Source of the DNA: Verrucomicrobiales bacterium
GTDB taxonomy: Bacteria > Verrucomicrobiota > Verrucomicrobiia > Verrucomicrobiales > DEV007
Length of the DNA: 61,366 nt
Direction of reading: 5' to 3'
Assembly: GCA_029213065.1 (NCBI GenBank)
Contig: JARGPH010000003.1
Coordinates: 1-61,366 of the forward strand
Shown: one piece after another, positions 58,401 through 60,563 of the stretch
Layout of the letters: every line of letters begins with the position of its first letter
Position numbering within the stretch: position 1 is the first letter of the stretch
Made by a program: the position numbers and the translations under genes
Notes under the pieces: model-generated
The model's database searches: none
Told to the model about the DNA's origin: nothing
Seen by the model: the letters and a program-made list of their open reading frames with translations, nothing else

Positions 58401-59878
58401 GGAGTGGTCCGGGGAGTTTGCCCGGGGATGTTCTCAACCTGGTCAATGCGGTCGACGCCGACTTTGATCCGACCCCGGGAGCTACACCCGGCGCTGGAAG
58501 CTACACCTTCGGGGGCGGGCAGCAGCGCATCGATTTCGCTGGAATCGAACATGACAATCTCGCACCGGATATCATCGTTACAGGAACCGATTCAGATCGC
58601 GAGGACCTCACTGAGACCGATGCTCCGTTAACTGTTTCGGGCACACTGACAATACACGATCTGGGGACCGTAAATGCGGCAATCGATTCTGCAGTGGGTG
58701 TCGTGGGAACACCGGATGTTCTTACGAATAGCGATTTCCTTGCGATGCTCACTCTCACGAGCCCGAATCCAATCATTCTTGCCCCGGATACAATTGGCAC
58801 GATTGACTGGACGTTTGACAGCAATACAACGACCTTTGACTTCCTTGCACTGGGGGAAACGCTGACTTTGACCTACACGATTCGGGTAACCGATATCGAT
58901 GGCCGCGAGGACACACAAACCGTGACGATCAAGATCACGGGCACGAACGATGATCCGGTGCTGGCTACTGACGTCGTCACCGTGTTCGAAGGAGCGCAGG
59001 GCGGATCGGAAACGGTGAGTGGGAATGCGCTCGCGAATGACACTGACATTGATATCAACGGTCAGGGCAAAGATGATGTGCTCAAAGTGGTGAACACCCG
59101 CTTTGATGGAACCCCGTTTGGCGGCTCGACTAATCCCGGAGGCGCGGTGGTGCCCGGATCGGTCAGGCAGGTCGATGGTCTCTACGGAACCCTTTCAATC
59201 GATGCCGACGGAAACTTTGTCTACACGGTGGATGGTAATCTGCCGACAACCCGCGCATTGGATACTGGCGACGTGGGAGTGGAAACGTTCATCTATCTGG
59301 TGAGCGATGGAAGCGGTGGTTTCGTCGAAGAGCGGATCGTGGTTCGGGTCGTTGGATCAACCGGAGGCAAGATTGGCGAATTCTTCGGAGTGGGCGGATC
59401 GGGCATCCTTGAAGGGTTCCGGTTTGCGGAGCGCCGCGGCACCGGTGACGGAGGAACAGGCGAGCCGTTGCTCTTGCTGATGCCGACGTATTCCGGCACA
59501 GCGGCGCCGGGATCTGTGATTACGCTCTCCGTGATGGGCGCTGACGGTTCAACCTTGCGGGGCGGGTCGTTGACAGTGGTCGCCGATCTCTCCGGAGCGT
59601 GGATTGCGAAGTTCAGCGGGCTGGAAATCGGGAACACCTTCTACTACGTGAAAGTGGAAACGGCCGCTCCCGCCTGGAGCACCGGGGTGAAAGGCTCTTT
59701 TGAAGTCTTCTTCGCTCCGGCAATTAACGGATCGCATACCGAGACGGATGTATTGACGGTCGATTCCGTCATGGGGCGTCGTTTGAACTCAATCGCACTG
59801 GATGAGCTTATCGAAGGCAATGCTCACCCGAATGGCTCGAATTCCGATTGGAGAAGAGCCAACGGTATCCCGGAATAA
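33668..59878 (+). CDS. Giant LEPR-XLL surface protein with lectin, propeller and MAM-like domains, 8736 residues
   Basis: One open frame of 26.2 kb, paralogous to the gene at 4092. Order: N-terminal cassette (LEPR 57-60; HEQGHILGLLD 218-228; Met239), a YTWDGGGADTDW opening (~271), ConA-like domain (~444-653), beta-helix with an ETAV entry (~812), VYVDG entry (~1823), six-blade SBBP propeller (2432-2796), IYVDDDW entry (~2967), ETEV and ETSV segments, three MAM-like domains (~5208-5960), further PATR units, an NNGTF region, VCBS (~8312-8426) and the C-terminal cassette. About nine PATR cores are visible, far fewer than in its neighbour. No cysteine was noticed. The protein is probably exported and multi-adhesive; partner and secretion route are unknown. 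It converges on the Nudix gene with 23 bp between stops. Confidence 0.93.
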   Translation: MKKTTSDRRKRWFFARSLARAYQEWLEKRTRNYTRSGGRSAAKPVKAKARPLFAEALEPRVLFSGTPVPVEEVQGQDDQAQQAAAAQSAELLDAGIAGLDEFSFDEGIDADFTDEDLERLATEAVARWEKSGLTEEQLEALENITYAVTDLEGARIGAAEGNTVYLDYNAAGWDWFVDDTEWLDEEFVEIDGILRAINGDDIDGLARDGVDMLSVLMHEQGHILGLLDEYEVGLRDSTMYGQFDEGERRIVEDGQAEGSEALSLEGAHYATYTWDGGGADTDWGTAGNWNPDVVPDDFNEWDSFVFEGTAGLSPNVNYAGDGQGYNVNDITFQSDAGAYTITGNKTGGGTITFDMLGGESTSSQGVAEINNYSVETQTLDIGLRHRSEYGEGMLVNAAAGDIVISGNITKLNTTERPITIAGSHTVTFSGNNVYSDPTVVGETILDDFQSYTVANLSSGNPTGGVWNHGATATDQIEDDGGNQFLAFGWEGGNGTTTSRGAYREIPAIVDGGTGVIAFDARVDTDAAAGIWTYGVTDVNAPGLSGGPSGANIRASVSLVSGTVGDGKMDLVAGGATLATGLDINQWYRVEVAIDHSDNTFDVYLDGVRLNQSSIGFDSLTSADLDRFVVVGGGGGSQAQGRFAGHVDNFIAAPSSNLVLNGVHTGGGTYVVSPGSTLSGTGSTDGTVTIASLATLAPGDQSVNGGIGTLTVDGDVTFEAGAILEIEINADGTSDLLKVTSGSAALAGTLVLNVDSAFAGAKIGDEITIVEGATSGGFSNVAEGAEITSEGQAFTVSYSSGGDVVLTYAGLENAETAVSLTGSTLTVADSNTANSDSLTISYDAAENEFVIFDETLAVSSDIVGATQSSMSEVRVSAAGITQIVINSGDGDDTVTLDYSDSTLLGVSVLFNGGGNAAVGDTLVIDNGAFGAVTHNLTAGDSGNLDLDDDGVADVTYTGLEPVDQTGSTMTSLVLNLPAGTDNAQLSMLDATTLRLESTDGVPTFESYNYDITGVTSMMINGDTNDVLTVSNAIDLSADNVDLTFNVGTINLNGGSVNSGTGDQIYNGSVNTGGDVELLGQDIYFQSQLVGSSTVTVDGTETLTVTGNLLFGVPDTNSETTTVTMTGGGALVVNGTNVDVGVRSNDGSLYNTTTVDMSGLASVNANVTNFRVAHDQQNQGTLNLSDTANTIVADIISVSDSAGWNYRNGILRLGGGTNILNADTITLGGSKGTGLLEFAGATGTLMVRGTDGSGAIDLNLGVNINAGTSANTTGTMNLVGHDVDILVDHLVMAHRTVGHPSGGRATGTLSFDQGTVDVNTIDMANRSGNFIDEATATINVGGGTFTVNNTITMTTIGDSGSATATINQTGGIVTVAGGIFDDDTSGSLDANTNGVPDDGSFLNIEGGTFTVTAGGLEVDSLRVGEGGQTATLTVEAGDVVIGESGVGEFNVAYNTNNSGSLTKATVDFSQASSTTIGARDVRIGYSTNSGGQLDGDVLLSIAGTNSLTADQIQIGRTNSGSDQGASATSELHLGGAANNFSVDTFVVGDLKSVGLVDIAVGGTLTLGGKTGSATDLKVGFNNAGGTGTRPDMSTFDLTNGTFNATLDEIIVGLHAGGGSGAGKGTVSFDEGTVTANSVLLADLGTSSAANLTQGILNLGGGTLNLQDGNITKGPGSETFNFTGGTLKDVEIIGFSTVQQGGILQIGSDSESDDTTVQGDFTSDGTIEFNLNGTGGAGVATTGHDQLIVDGTADIGGATLEVHLGYLANPSVDSFTIVSATTAVSGLFKDSLGNDLADGATFESNGARYTIGYTATEVNLTVAAPTTVYVDGDTFTVNGASVDGDQETVGITESAIVGYNAFATINDAIAALGTNSGTIIINSGDYSAEAVDLTTAGTDIDITLQFVEGDSEIGSLATGVSDAVVLGGFDGDHTTGVTLTLGALDNGLKEIKGVISGTGGITKVGTSYLKLSGDNTYSGITTVDQGRLYVGHNNALGAAGGTSKTIVNGADGVTSTFLYLDSATPLTINETLELKATNAGRVTLYANSTQVHTLAGPIDVSSSGLLVQFNSNGSGGMTITGDVTGTMTGGSLFLRGGSNSAANHLQGSVNLSGSSLLKTDDGTWTVGASGSGQTYSWNDTSIARGTVKLGAANILDPARTIRLDQNDDKGATLDLNNFDQTTAGIIFNNGGDPSAGTISTGTGTLTLNGNITYNTVSNTLGGEISGNLNLGGGTRTITVNDSTGSDAELTISAAISNGGIIKAGDGNLILGGSENNTGLSATVNAGTLTLAKTSSGTVHAIDGMGTALTVNTGGTLVVAGSGNDQISDTADVVIDGQLDVTVSETIDALDGSGGVALSTGVTLTVGSDDGSGSFAGVISGDGALTKVGTGTFALDSLTGNTYTGGTTVDGGTLLANNISGSATGPGSSLSAPAFDWAVSGGGTRSEEGRAVAVDGSGNVYVTGIYSGTATFGSTTLTSADSNDDTYIAKLDSAGNYVWAVSGGGTGIDDSQGIVVDGSGNVYVTGRYWLHATFGSIAITSGGDYGTYIAKLDSAGSYEWAVSGGGANYQTSYGIALDGSGNVYMTGIYNAEATFGSTTLRRYGDGFKIFIAKLDSAGNYVWAVGTDGTGDDRVSGISVDGSGNVYVTGNYSGTATFGSTTLTSAGSNDDTYVAKLDSAGNYEWAVGGGGTSDDLGRGISVDGSGNAYVTGAYQGIATFGSTTLTSAGDYDTYIAKLDSSGNYEWAVSGGGTSGDGGLGIAVDGSGNAYVTGVFDGDVTFGDTALTSAGSGDTYIAKLLAGEVAVTVNTNGTLGGTGFIASNVTLNGGTLAPGLNTGADTTNDISSGNLSLTSTSTFTVELGGTTEDTDYDQVDVTGTVDLNSGSAAGGGALLELSFTSGFTPSLGNTFRIVNNDDSDAITTTFRYDTGDGIIELTEGAVFAVDGRIFSITYAGGTDNNDVVLTDATDLSVIYVDDDWAVGGGNPQNPDQMIADADAGTTGAQGAFFGINAFATLADALATVDANGTVIVNTGTYDEAETLSDGITMEITGPNAAGAVTITGLSANAGTAIDIEGNSTLTLGNAANQTIVAVFSGSGDLVKEGTGTLTLSGVDSDATGDTLVKAGILAWGAKDALPSGTVTVESGATVDLTALSGSGSTNSARVYHIAGTGSAGQGALINSSGDIVGSSAAVNGLTLTANATINTPARLDIGGVIDFSTHTLSKIGGSTLAFRAAVTSPNGSLVVDAGRAYIENNNMTLDTITVNDGGRFGMYNYNDNTRTVSADITFNGNSRLSSDTNVEGNAQFAGTIHVNGGTLTIEDNFGSAGNDADIIINSVISGSGTIILDGSNTNSVGDFLELNAANTFSGIVQMTGNGPLTLGNALALQNATLDTGASAGDSLDFGTLTAATFGALTGSDDLVLENASSTAVALSVGNNDTDTTYSGVLSGSGSLTKIGAGTFTVSGMNTYSGDTTINSGILKMGDNSALGDEVGKTVINGGTLDIDGFRAGATGNELIEVQGTGAGGVGAIVNTGSSQTSAFRRITLTDDATFRADSRWDMRDTDGASAFDMGGFTLTKVGLRELSLVSTAILNPGSVNVTQGIFRSEGSTDFDGTGTITVSSGANLDFWSNNQTHEVNVILEGGAILTSSSAATYATTLNGTVTLNGVASIGANQGNTVNQRDLVISGNVVGSGAFNKIGVKSVTLTGSNNTYAGVTTITAGSLFLDGTHTGGDTYTVQSGAVLGGTGTTDADVVINTGSGLSPGVGGIGTLTVQDNLAINGTYTFEINGDISADLTDVTGTVTLGAASILDLDELNAGSDDVNSTITLIANDGSDVVIGTFFNVAEGSTVMDDDNEAYTISYAGGDGNDVVLFAGIAETEVALSGGVLTVSDINAENEDSITISYDGGTDEYVISDPNLILTTTGLSAGQFWRPDANTVRMDAGLVTSVVVNTANPNAATETDMVTILSLPADINGAVTVNAENINVGSDVNADAITFNGAVTLSTDVVLDTSDANGAISITGTITGGSNDLTFTTGAGNGAITGAASGIGHLLLTDTGTIDFQDGLSADTARVGSDSGTANLTVSGGAVVVGDGDGDFEVGRRTSGGGDTTGIVDFSGATTVTVSVTNVLLGTDTTGNGASTGTLTLSTAGANSITATIIQQGLTPSGSNQSNISDLILGGSTNTINVDTWTVGDAKSAGSVGIVAGGSLTLRAADGASRADLNIGVNTSGTGTNPQTSFVDLTGASTIDLLIDDLLIGRHLSTSGSGNGILSFDSGTINADTVTLGLSTGTNPANTTGTINQLGGAFTVISGVSDGGGGSAINLEDGTFTVDSGGFEVDDLLVGKNMGAGILTVNGGDVVVGDGGSQLLIGYRDTATDPGTTTGVVNFANAGSVTIDVTDVWAGYSNLASQASNGSSAGNLTLSFAGNNSVVADNVRLGYTLSASNQGGVRTFLHLGGAMNTFDVDTFVVGDLKSAATVDIVAGGTFELTGNVNVETDLRVGDNDTFNVGATTGTAPQSSLLDLTGGIFNATLDEVLIGLHYGGSGSGKGELRFDAGTVTAASVVLADSDRNGGNSTADANTIGILQLGGGVLDLQGGTFTEGGGTDTFTFTDGTLKDVAIIGFNTTQQGGVLQIGADGEIDETTIQGDFTSDGTIEIELNGIGGAGVATTGHDQLVIDGAAGPGAIDGVVDLDGSILDLTLNFEAMVGQTFVIIDNDGTADAIVGTFTGMPEDHIFELDYMGARYVFQIHYNTEDGSAAGNNVVLESLGVAETSVEIDGSGNLVVSDINNESADLLDISVQNISGTDYYVIKDTNTTPLVLTTGLTAADATQVSASEIHVKVASVTGGVIVGTANPTAATAADAVTVSSLPASIAGDLEIHAETINIGTDITTTGEQTFDGKTTLTADVTLTGTDVTFGDHLNSDSDATRRALVVNTSGSGVTTFGSTAGGVFDLASLITNADGSVVLGGSITTSGSQTYNNAVSLTGNRTLSGNTITLVEAVTIGGSNFTVSGNEIDVLGGIDGGGGNVTFTSNSRGIYVAKDITTSGAGTIKMGSIAGSTPAILLEGDLTTEFGVIELVGRSSSGIAVQLSDSDVTTSGSGGNIRITGRTSGSSSAVQLDIDATSSVIAADGSISLKTISGDANIGGEINSGAHTLILESGADLNLNDVTVVGGAIDLLADNDVNITSGTSITGPAATLGNVVLLSENFEGFTQGSTTPFFNEVALDNGWVNLHRETLDFVSDKGGTPSGHTGPSSDHTTGTSTGTYLYVETSSPGEGEFARLLSPVLDLTGETNTSVEFFYHMYGEHIGELIVEGSSDGGATWTAFRVFSGEQGNEWKKATIDLSQFDNEGAFQLRLTGVRGDGYQGDISLDDFRFFADSGDLLVEDFENDTEFGQGPTSGARPQQTLGAGWVNVTTSAADEIDWIPDSNGTPSPDTGPGGAAGSGTDHTTGTANGMYLYIETSSGVGGSTLPRPTAQLYSPAIDLSEHSTASAEFYYHMFDNGRNEIGTLNVYGSADGGVTWSAVLFTESGSQGNQWNLATVDLSSFAGSENFVLRVEGIAGSGYAGDISIDDFRITGDPVSNTTINIIADTDGDKNGIGGAITMADGSTVDAGSGRVTLSADGNIVVSSVSTTTTITATATSGSILDGGDSGTDLTADILIATAGSGVGGGDQLDTAVNNVEADGGSGGVAIANTGNLTIGESGAALGVTAGGTVNITSTNDLTVAASTTVTGLGINMSAGNDLNILDGSTITGLNSGTLVQEDFETFVQGPTGAGATNIALGNSWVNVQGTDEIDWTPDVGGTPSGSTGPGTDHTTGTGSGKYLYIETSDHVLTGSTAQLHSPTLDLSAMESASLEFYYHMLGVDPEMGSLKVFVSTDGGMTWSGELFSVEANQGNVWHQATVDLSSFVGNSQVVVRFDGIAGQVTAGGGVDPGYRSDIALDDITITTVPFVKLEAGGGALAMAANSSVDGGDGDVLLSADGNITVNSLTTSGDVVLTSGSGEILDRGVTPDITGGTVTFNGNVAPGLSGVGTLRVAGDLDLASDDVLSLALDGSVPDSGYDQVVVEGAVSIVDATLELNFGFVPAVNSTFVVVDNDGADAVNGTFQFTDEARGLVELIEGSAFTSGGLVYTISYVGGTGNDVVLTAHGEAETEISIDGSGNLVISDINNESADNIQITIENIGGTDYYVIKDINATPLVLTTPIAAADASRISESEIHVRVGAVTAGLDVNTANPTEGGATDSVTISSVLAFAGAVEINAETINLNSNLTGTTQTYTGAIVLGASVELDATTLTVNGSIDLGAHTLTADVSTGTSSINGSVSGTGNFTKQGAGRLDLAGTVGNTYSGLTTVSAGRLHLNNSGGNAIGGDLDITTGGDLTFGRSHQIVDTAAVTMSGSGSVFNGTASNNGANVTETFASFTVTGGIFNTTSGSSWTITGAGSFTGGADNTIVLGNRGTRLLSFGSLELVDMTSTSGLTANSFAMYGNHASILSTLHVGAGGLTLNNSNLNLRRGGGGTLGSRLILEGDVTTVGSSPSEIREDTAGGTSGIAEIQLGGVAGAAERIFNVASGADLTVSTGISNGAATPGAVRKTGAGNLTFAGRIANTYTGDTNIDAGRLTLDQTAGINAVAGDIFVNTGGILTMLSDNQIADTAGITVDGGAISSWHTDETFAFYTQNSGGLPSSGNDGQVVVTGAMTLAGGNLFVINSIPSSTPASWTVGSASLTGADILIGGNNGTGNPTTKLIVGSGGLNMDGRTITLYRGSSGAELILNGDFTGTGTNQILTGNSGAIDPKLDIGSTSHTFDVISGTTTVGMEIVGAGGSMVKSGAGTLVLTDDNTYTGTTSVSAGILRINGTHTGGDNYSISATGTLDGTGTITLASGKTVASTGTGSVAPGSSGIGTLTIQSDDTDSSMAPNTVTLGGELDFQINGNTNADLLDVNGTVTLGGTLELEELTAGTGSVMTGSTILLIDNDGLTDAVDGTFTGLPEGAVVMDDDGDSYVISYTGGDGNDVVLFAGAPETNVGLSGGVLTISDINNESGDQISFTFDASNNEYVITDPNLVISTTGLTAAQVTRPDAYTVRVKASAVTGGVVIETANPTAATATDSVTIGGAGTDAIVFPGALTVNAESIVFDSNVTLGANSSLTGGTATFNAATDLNGDTLSLDLTGGATNSATGNFDITGGRITFLNGSEFINEGVVVHATGDTADFSGTGTVTNNATWTQSATGGGDDNLRFNGAVTFNNAGTYELTGGGDITLGNAGAVFNNSGLLLKSGSDGSDPSFVFDARGTFNNLAGGEVRVTAGRLRVDTGGTSDAASQWNAIGGDIGIGSGASATTAAWTGTFAGTATGTSQIELASPGNSAVGDGNFVIGTGGVTFDISGNGVEWRDASIITQGNAFTNEGIIRIIGTGTNSITGGGSVTNAATGDIDFEVGILALSSDLINNGNIDIETASAKTLNGGSDIVNASGGTINQTDGGSLTLDGGSDIAGQSGSTLNLIDGTLVLTAGNVVSAGQTNLIDVNYSINGAGTFTNESGGTLDLTPDAASSRSLTINNTGGVVNDGLTNYLGNANVTLTGTGSFTNNADFDHQGGGNDNLVLNSSLVFTNSATGTYDILAEGDIQILGTAQFNNSGLFIKTGGGTGAGPTSGIFSGFAPTLGTQGSFNNLTGGTVQSNVGTLHIASTGWNFSDAGATWTANGGDIQLGSGWEGTFTGSSAGGGYVTVTTTTNGAFVDDFTAGAAGVNFDISGGGVLWDNRTIDTALGNITNLDTLRVGPGGTPNLDGGGLLITAIGATTSFDTGAIVTTPGTASLQIDNGGTVTGGGTFVGEVYGASGSLVTTSGNLTLGDSTTNAFNTEGDIVVNAGDTLTLNDSGLAQIGAGTLVKLGGTLNAPNHLTMSAGDEISGGGDVNANVSVNSATVSPGEPGVDNTQTLSTDSVDMGTGTFVVDLDGVSDGDLLNVTGTVDLDDATLSIATAANLVTGSTIVIIENDGSDAVVSTFNGQLEGSVISTGGNDYVISYVGDDGNDVVLFAGTAETHVELSAGGVLEITDIGSDSKNQLSVAYNAAANTYTISEVDPAAVISTTGVTVIGRTANSVTISGVGITAIDIDTTDPGSSIVSVDDSVTVTTNGSLVLAGEIAITSDDITIGDANISSGADIILNAGDHFVLDPDGELAAASGKIEINVDQVGPVDTAGGTVDLSGTVTAGNEVFIEGGSEGDTFNVTPSENSEMNIEGSGPGSLPGDVLNLVNAVDADFDPTPGATPGAGSYTFGGGQQRIDFAGIEHDNLAPDIIVTGTDSDREDLTETDAPLTVSGTLTIHDLGTVNAAIDSAVGVVGTPDVLTNSDFLAMLTLTSPNPIILAPDTIGTIDWTFDSNTTTFDFLALGETLTLTYTIRVTDIDGREDTQTVTIKITGTNDDPVLATDVVTVFEGAQGGSETVSGNALANDTDIDINGQGKDDVLKVVNTRFDGTPFGGSTNPGGAVVPGSVRQVDGLYGTLSIDADGNFVYTVDGNLPTTRALDTGDVGVETFIYLVSDGSGGFVEERIVVRVVGSTGGKIGEFFGVGGSGILEGFRFAERRGTGDGGTGEPLLLLMPTYSGTAAPGSVITLSVMGADGSTLRGGSLTVVADLSGAWIAKFSGLEIGNTFYYVKVETAAPAWSTGVKGSFEVFFAPAINGSHTETDVLTVDSVMGRRLNSIALDELIEGNAHPNGSNSDWRRANGIPE
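34997..35628 (+). other. Concanavalin A-like jelly-roll domain
   Basis: ILDDFQSYTVANLSSGNPTG, GVWNHGATATDQIEDD, GAYREIPAIVDGG, VIAFDARVDTDA, INQWYRVEVAIDHSDNTFDV, YLDGVRLNQ and FAGHVDNFIAAP follow the strand order of secreted lectin/glucanase-like jelly rolls. The PATR-type phrase VTFSGNNVYSDPT runs into it, and LVLNGVHTGGGTYVVSPGST resumes after it, so it interrupts a beta-helix coil. A glycan-binding role is inferred. Confidence 0.6.
39136..39390 (+). other. VYVDGD pectate-lyase-like entry module
   Basis: TTVYVDGDTFTVNGASVDGD, YNAFATINDAIAALGTNSGT, IIINSGDYSAEAVDL and ITLQFVEGD. It opens the beta-helix segment that carries the propeller insertion and resembles the module at 16030 most closely. 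Confidence 0.6.
40961..42058 (+). repeat. Six-blade SBBP beta-propeller inserted into a PATR coil
   Basis: Six tandem units of 61-62 residues (183 or 186 bp) begin with WAV at 40964, 41150, 41333, 41519, 41705 and 41888. Each reads WAVSGGGTxxDxxxGIxVDG, SGNVYVTGxYxGTATFGSTT, LTSAGxxDTYIAKLDSAGNY. This is the SBBP beta-propeller family. The DNA units are very similar to each other. ATA isoleucine codons, GGG and GCG are frequent here and look rarer in the rest of the gene. The block separates GSATGPGSS from VAVTVNTNGTLGGTG, which together read as one ordinary PATR rung. Confidence 0.85.
42568..42840 (+). other. IYVDDDW pectate-lyase-like entry module
   Basis: VIYVDDDWAVGGGNPQNPDQ, INAFATLADALATVDANGTV, IVNTGTYDEAETL and MEITGPNAAGAVTI. 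It follows a NNDVVL closure at ~42528 and is close in sequence to the modules at 8218 and 10867. Confidence 0.65.
49289..49810 (+). other. MAM-like domain 1
   Basis: ENFEGFTQGS, GWVNLHRETLDF, GPSSDHTTGTSTGTYLYVET, ARLLSPVLDL, SVEFFYHMYGEHIGELIV, GEQGNEWKKATIDLS, FQLRLTGVRGDGYQGDISLD and DFRF reproduce the diagnostic MAM pattern (DHT, YLYVET, L.SP, F.YHM.G..G.L, GdIalDD). MAM domains are adhesion jelly rolls known mainly from animal surface proteins and occasionally from bacteria. Confidence 0.75.
49823..50413 (+). other. MAM-like domain 2
   Basis: EDFENDTEFGQGPTSG, GWVNVTTSAADEIDWIPD, GTDHTTGTANGMYLYIET, AQLYSPAIDL, AEFYYHMFDNGRNEIGTL, GSQGNQWNLATVDLSSF and GYAGDISIDDFRI. It is separated from domain 1 by only a few residues, so the two form a tandem pair, and is followed by a return to beta-helix phrases (INIIADTDGDKNGIGGAIT). 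Confidence 0.75.
50960..51540 (+). other. MAM-like domain 3
   Basis: EDFETFVQGPTGAG, SWVNVQGTDEIDWTPD, GTDHTTGTGSGKYLYIET, AQLHSPTLDLSAM, LEFYYHMLGVDPEMGSLKVF, NQGNVWHQATVDLSSF and SDIALDDITI. It sits after NDLNILDGSTITG, equivalent to NDVNITSGTSITG before domain 1. It is followed by ALAMAANSSVDGGDGDVLLS, equivalent to AITMADGSTVDAGSGRVTLS after domain 2. Confidence 0.75.
58601..58945 (+). other. VCBS repeat
   Basis: EDLTETDAPLTVSGTLTIHD, TNSDFLAMLTL, IDWTFDSNTTTFDFLALGET, LTLTYTIRVTD and VTIKITGTNDDPV. It corresponds to 32163-32507 and leads directly into the C-terminal cassette. Confidence 0.85.
58946..59878 (+). repeat. C-terminal cassette, copy 3
   Basis: VFEGAQGGSETVSGNAL, GKIGEFFGVGGSGILEGFRF, SGTAAPGSVITLSVMGADG, FEVFFAPAINGSHTETDVLT and the end DWRRANGIPE. 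It contains a 2-residue longer loop (GGAVVPGSVRQVDG) than the other copies. Confidence 0.85.
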
Positions 59879-59901
59879 TGTAGCGGAGCGCTTCGACGGC
59901 C

Positions 59902-60456
59902 CTACTTCACAACCGCCAGTTTCAGAAGTCCTATCACAGACATCGAATCGGTGATGGTGCCATCGAGTGCCATCCCGATCGCCTCCGTGAGTGGCAACTT
60001 TCGAACCGCGAGTTCTTCGGTGTCTTCGGGAGTCGCCGTCGTAAAGGTGAGTTCGCGCGCTACGTAAATCGTGGCCCGTTCGTCGCATACTGAATTGGAC
60101 AGGGCAATGTTATCGGCGAGAAGCTCGTAGTCGGAGGCAATAATTCCGGTCTCCTCCTGAAGCTCGCGTTTCGCTGCTTCGAGGTGGGATTCCCCTTGAG
60201 GGCAGCCGCCTTCAGGAATCTCCCATTCGTAGGTGTCGAGCGCGTAGCGGTACTGCCCGACGAGCCAGGTGTTTCCCCCGGCGTCCACGGGGATCACGCC
60301 GATGGCCCGGTTTTTGAAATGAACGAGTCCATAGATTCCGGGGCTGCCGCCTGGAGTGGTGACGTCACTTTCGGTGACTTTGATCCACGGGTTCTCGTAG
60401 GCGAGACGGGTCTCGTGTGTTTTCCAGGGATTCGTCTGTTCTGGTGATGATTTCAT
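59902..60456 (-). CDS. Nudix hydrolase, ADP-ribose pyrophosphatase-like
   Basis: A 184-residue cytosolic protein with a perfect Nudix box Gx5Ex7REUxEExGU: GGCPQGE, then SHLEAAK, then RELQEETGI (residues ~83-105). The Glu cluster REUxEE binds the divalent metals used to hydrolyse a nucleoside diphosphate linked to another group. The upstream VGQYRYALDTYEWEIPEGG resembles ADP-ribose pyrophosphatases (NudF/YffH-like), whose substrates include ADP-ribose and related sugars; the exact substrate is not determined. The start ATG (60454-60456) has no Shine-Dalgarno sequence; a C-rich CCCGCCCT precedes it. It converges on the giant gene and diverges from the pseudopilin gene, so it is probably a separate transcription unit unrelated to its neighbours. 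Confidence 0.93.
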   Translation of the reverse strand: MKSSPEQTNPWKTHETRLAYENPWIKVTESDVTTPGGSPGIYGLVHFKNRAIGVIPVDAGGNTWLVGQYRYALDTYEWEIPEGGCPQGESHLEAAKRELQEETGIIASDYELLADNIALSNSVCDERATIYVARELTFTTATPEDTEELAVRKLPLTEAIGMALDGTITDSMSVIGLLKLAVVK

Positions 60457-60563
60457 AGGGCGGGAACCTGGCGGTAACGAACTGGTAACATTTAAGGCTC
60501 ACGATCAGCGGGTAAATCAACTGTTCGGGAAATCCGATCGCCAAATTGAACCCCATATATATC
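60457..60563. other. Divergent intergenic region, Nudix / pseudopilin
   Basis: The 107-bp region must hold both 5' control regions. Two GGTAAC direct repeats (60473-60478 and 60484-60489) are spaced 11 bp, one helical turn. No strong sigma70 promoter was found on either strand. An in-frame TTG at 60546 would extend the pseudopilin by six residues but lacks a ribosome binding site. Confidence 0.3.

Noticed and set aside
59879-59901. Bidirectional terminator between the converging giant and Nudix genes
   Set aside because: Only a 4-bp stem (AGCG GAG CGCT, 59882-59892) without flanking U or A runs is present.
60546-60563. TTG at 60546 as start of the pseudopilin
   Set aside because: It would add MNPIYI before the ATG at 60564. 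The ATG gives a normal short basic prepilin leader, and the extension has no ribosome binding site.
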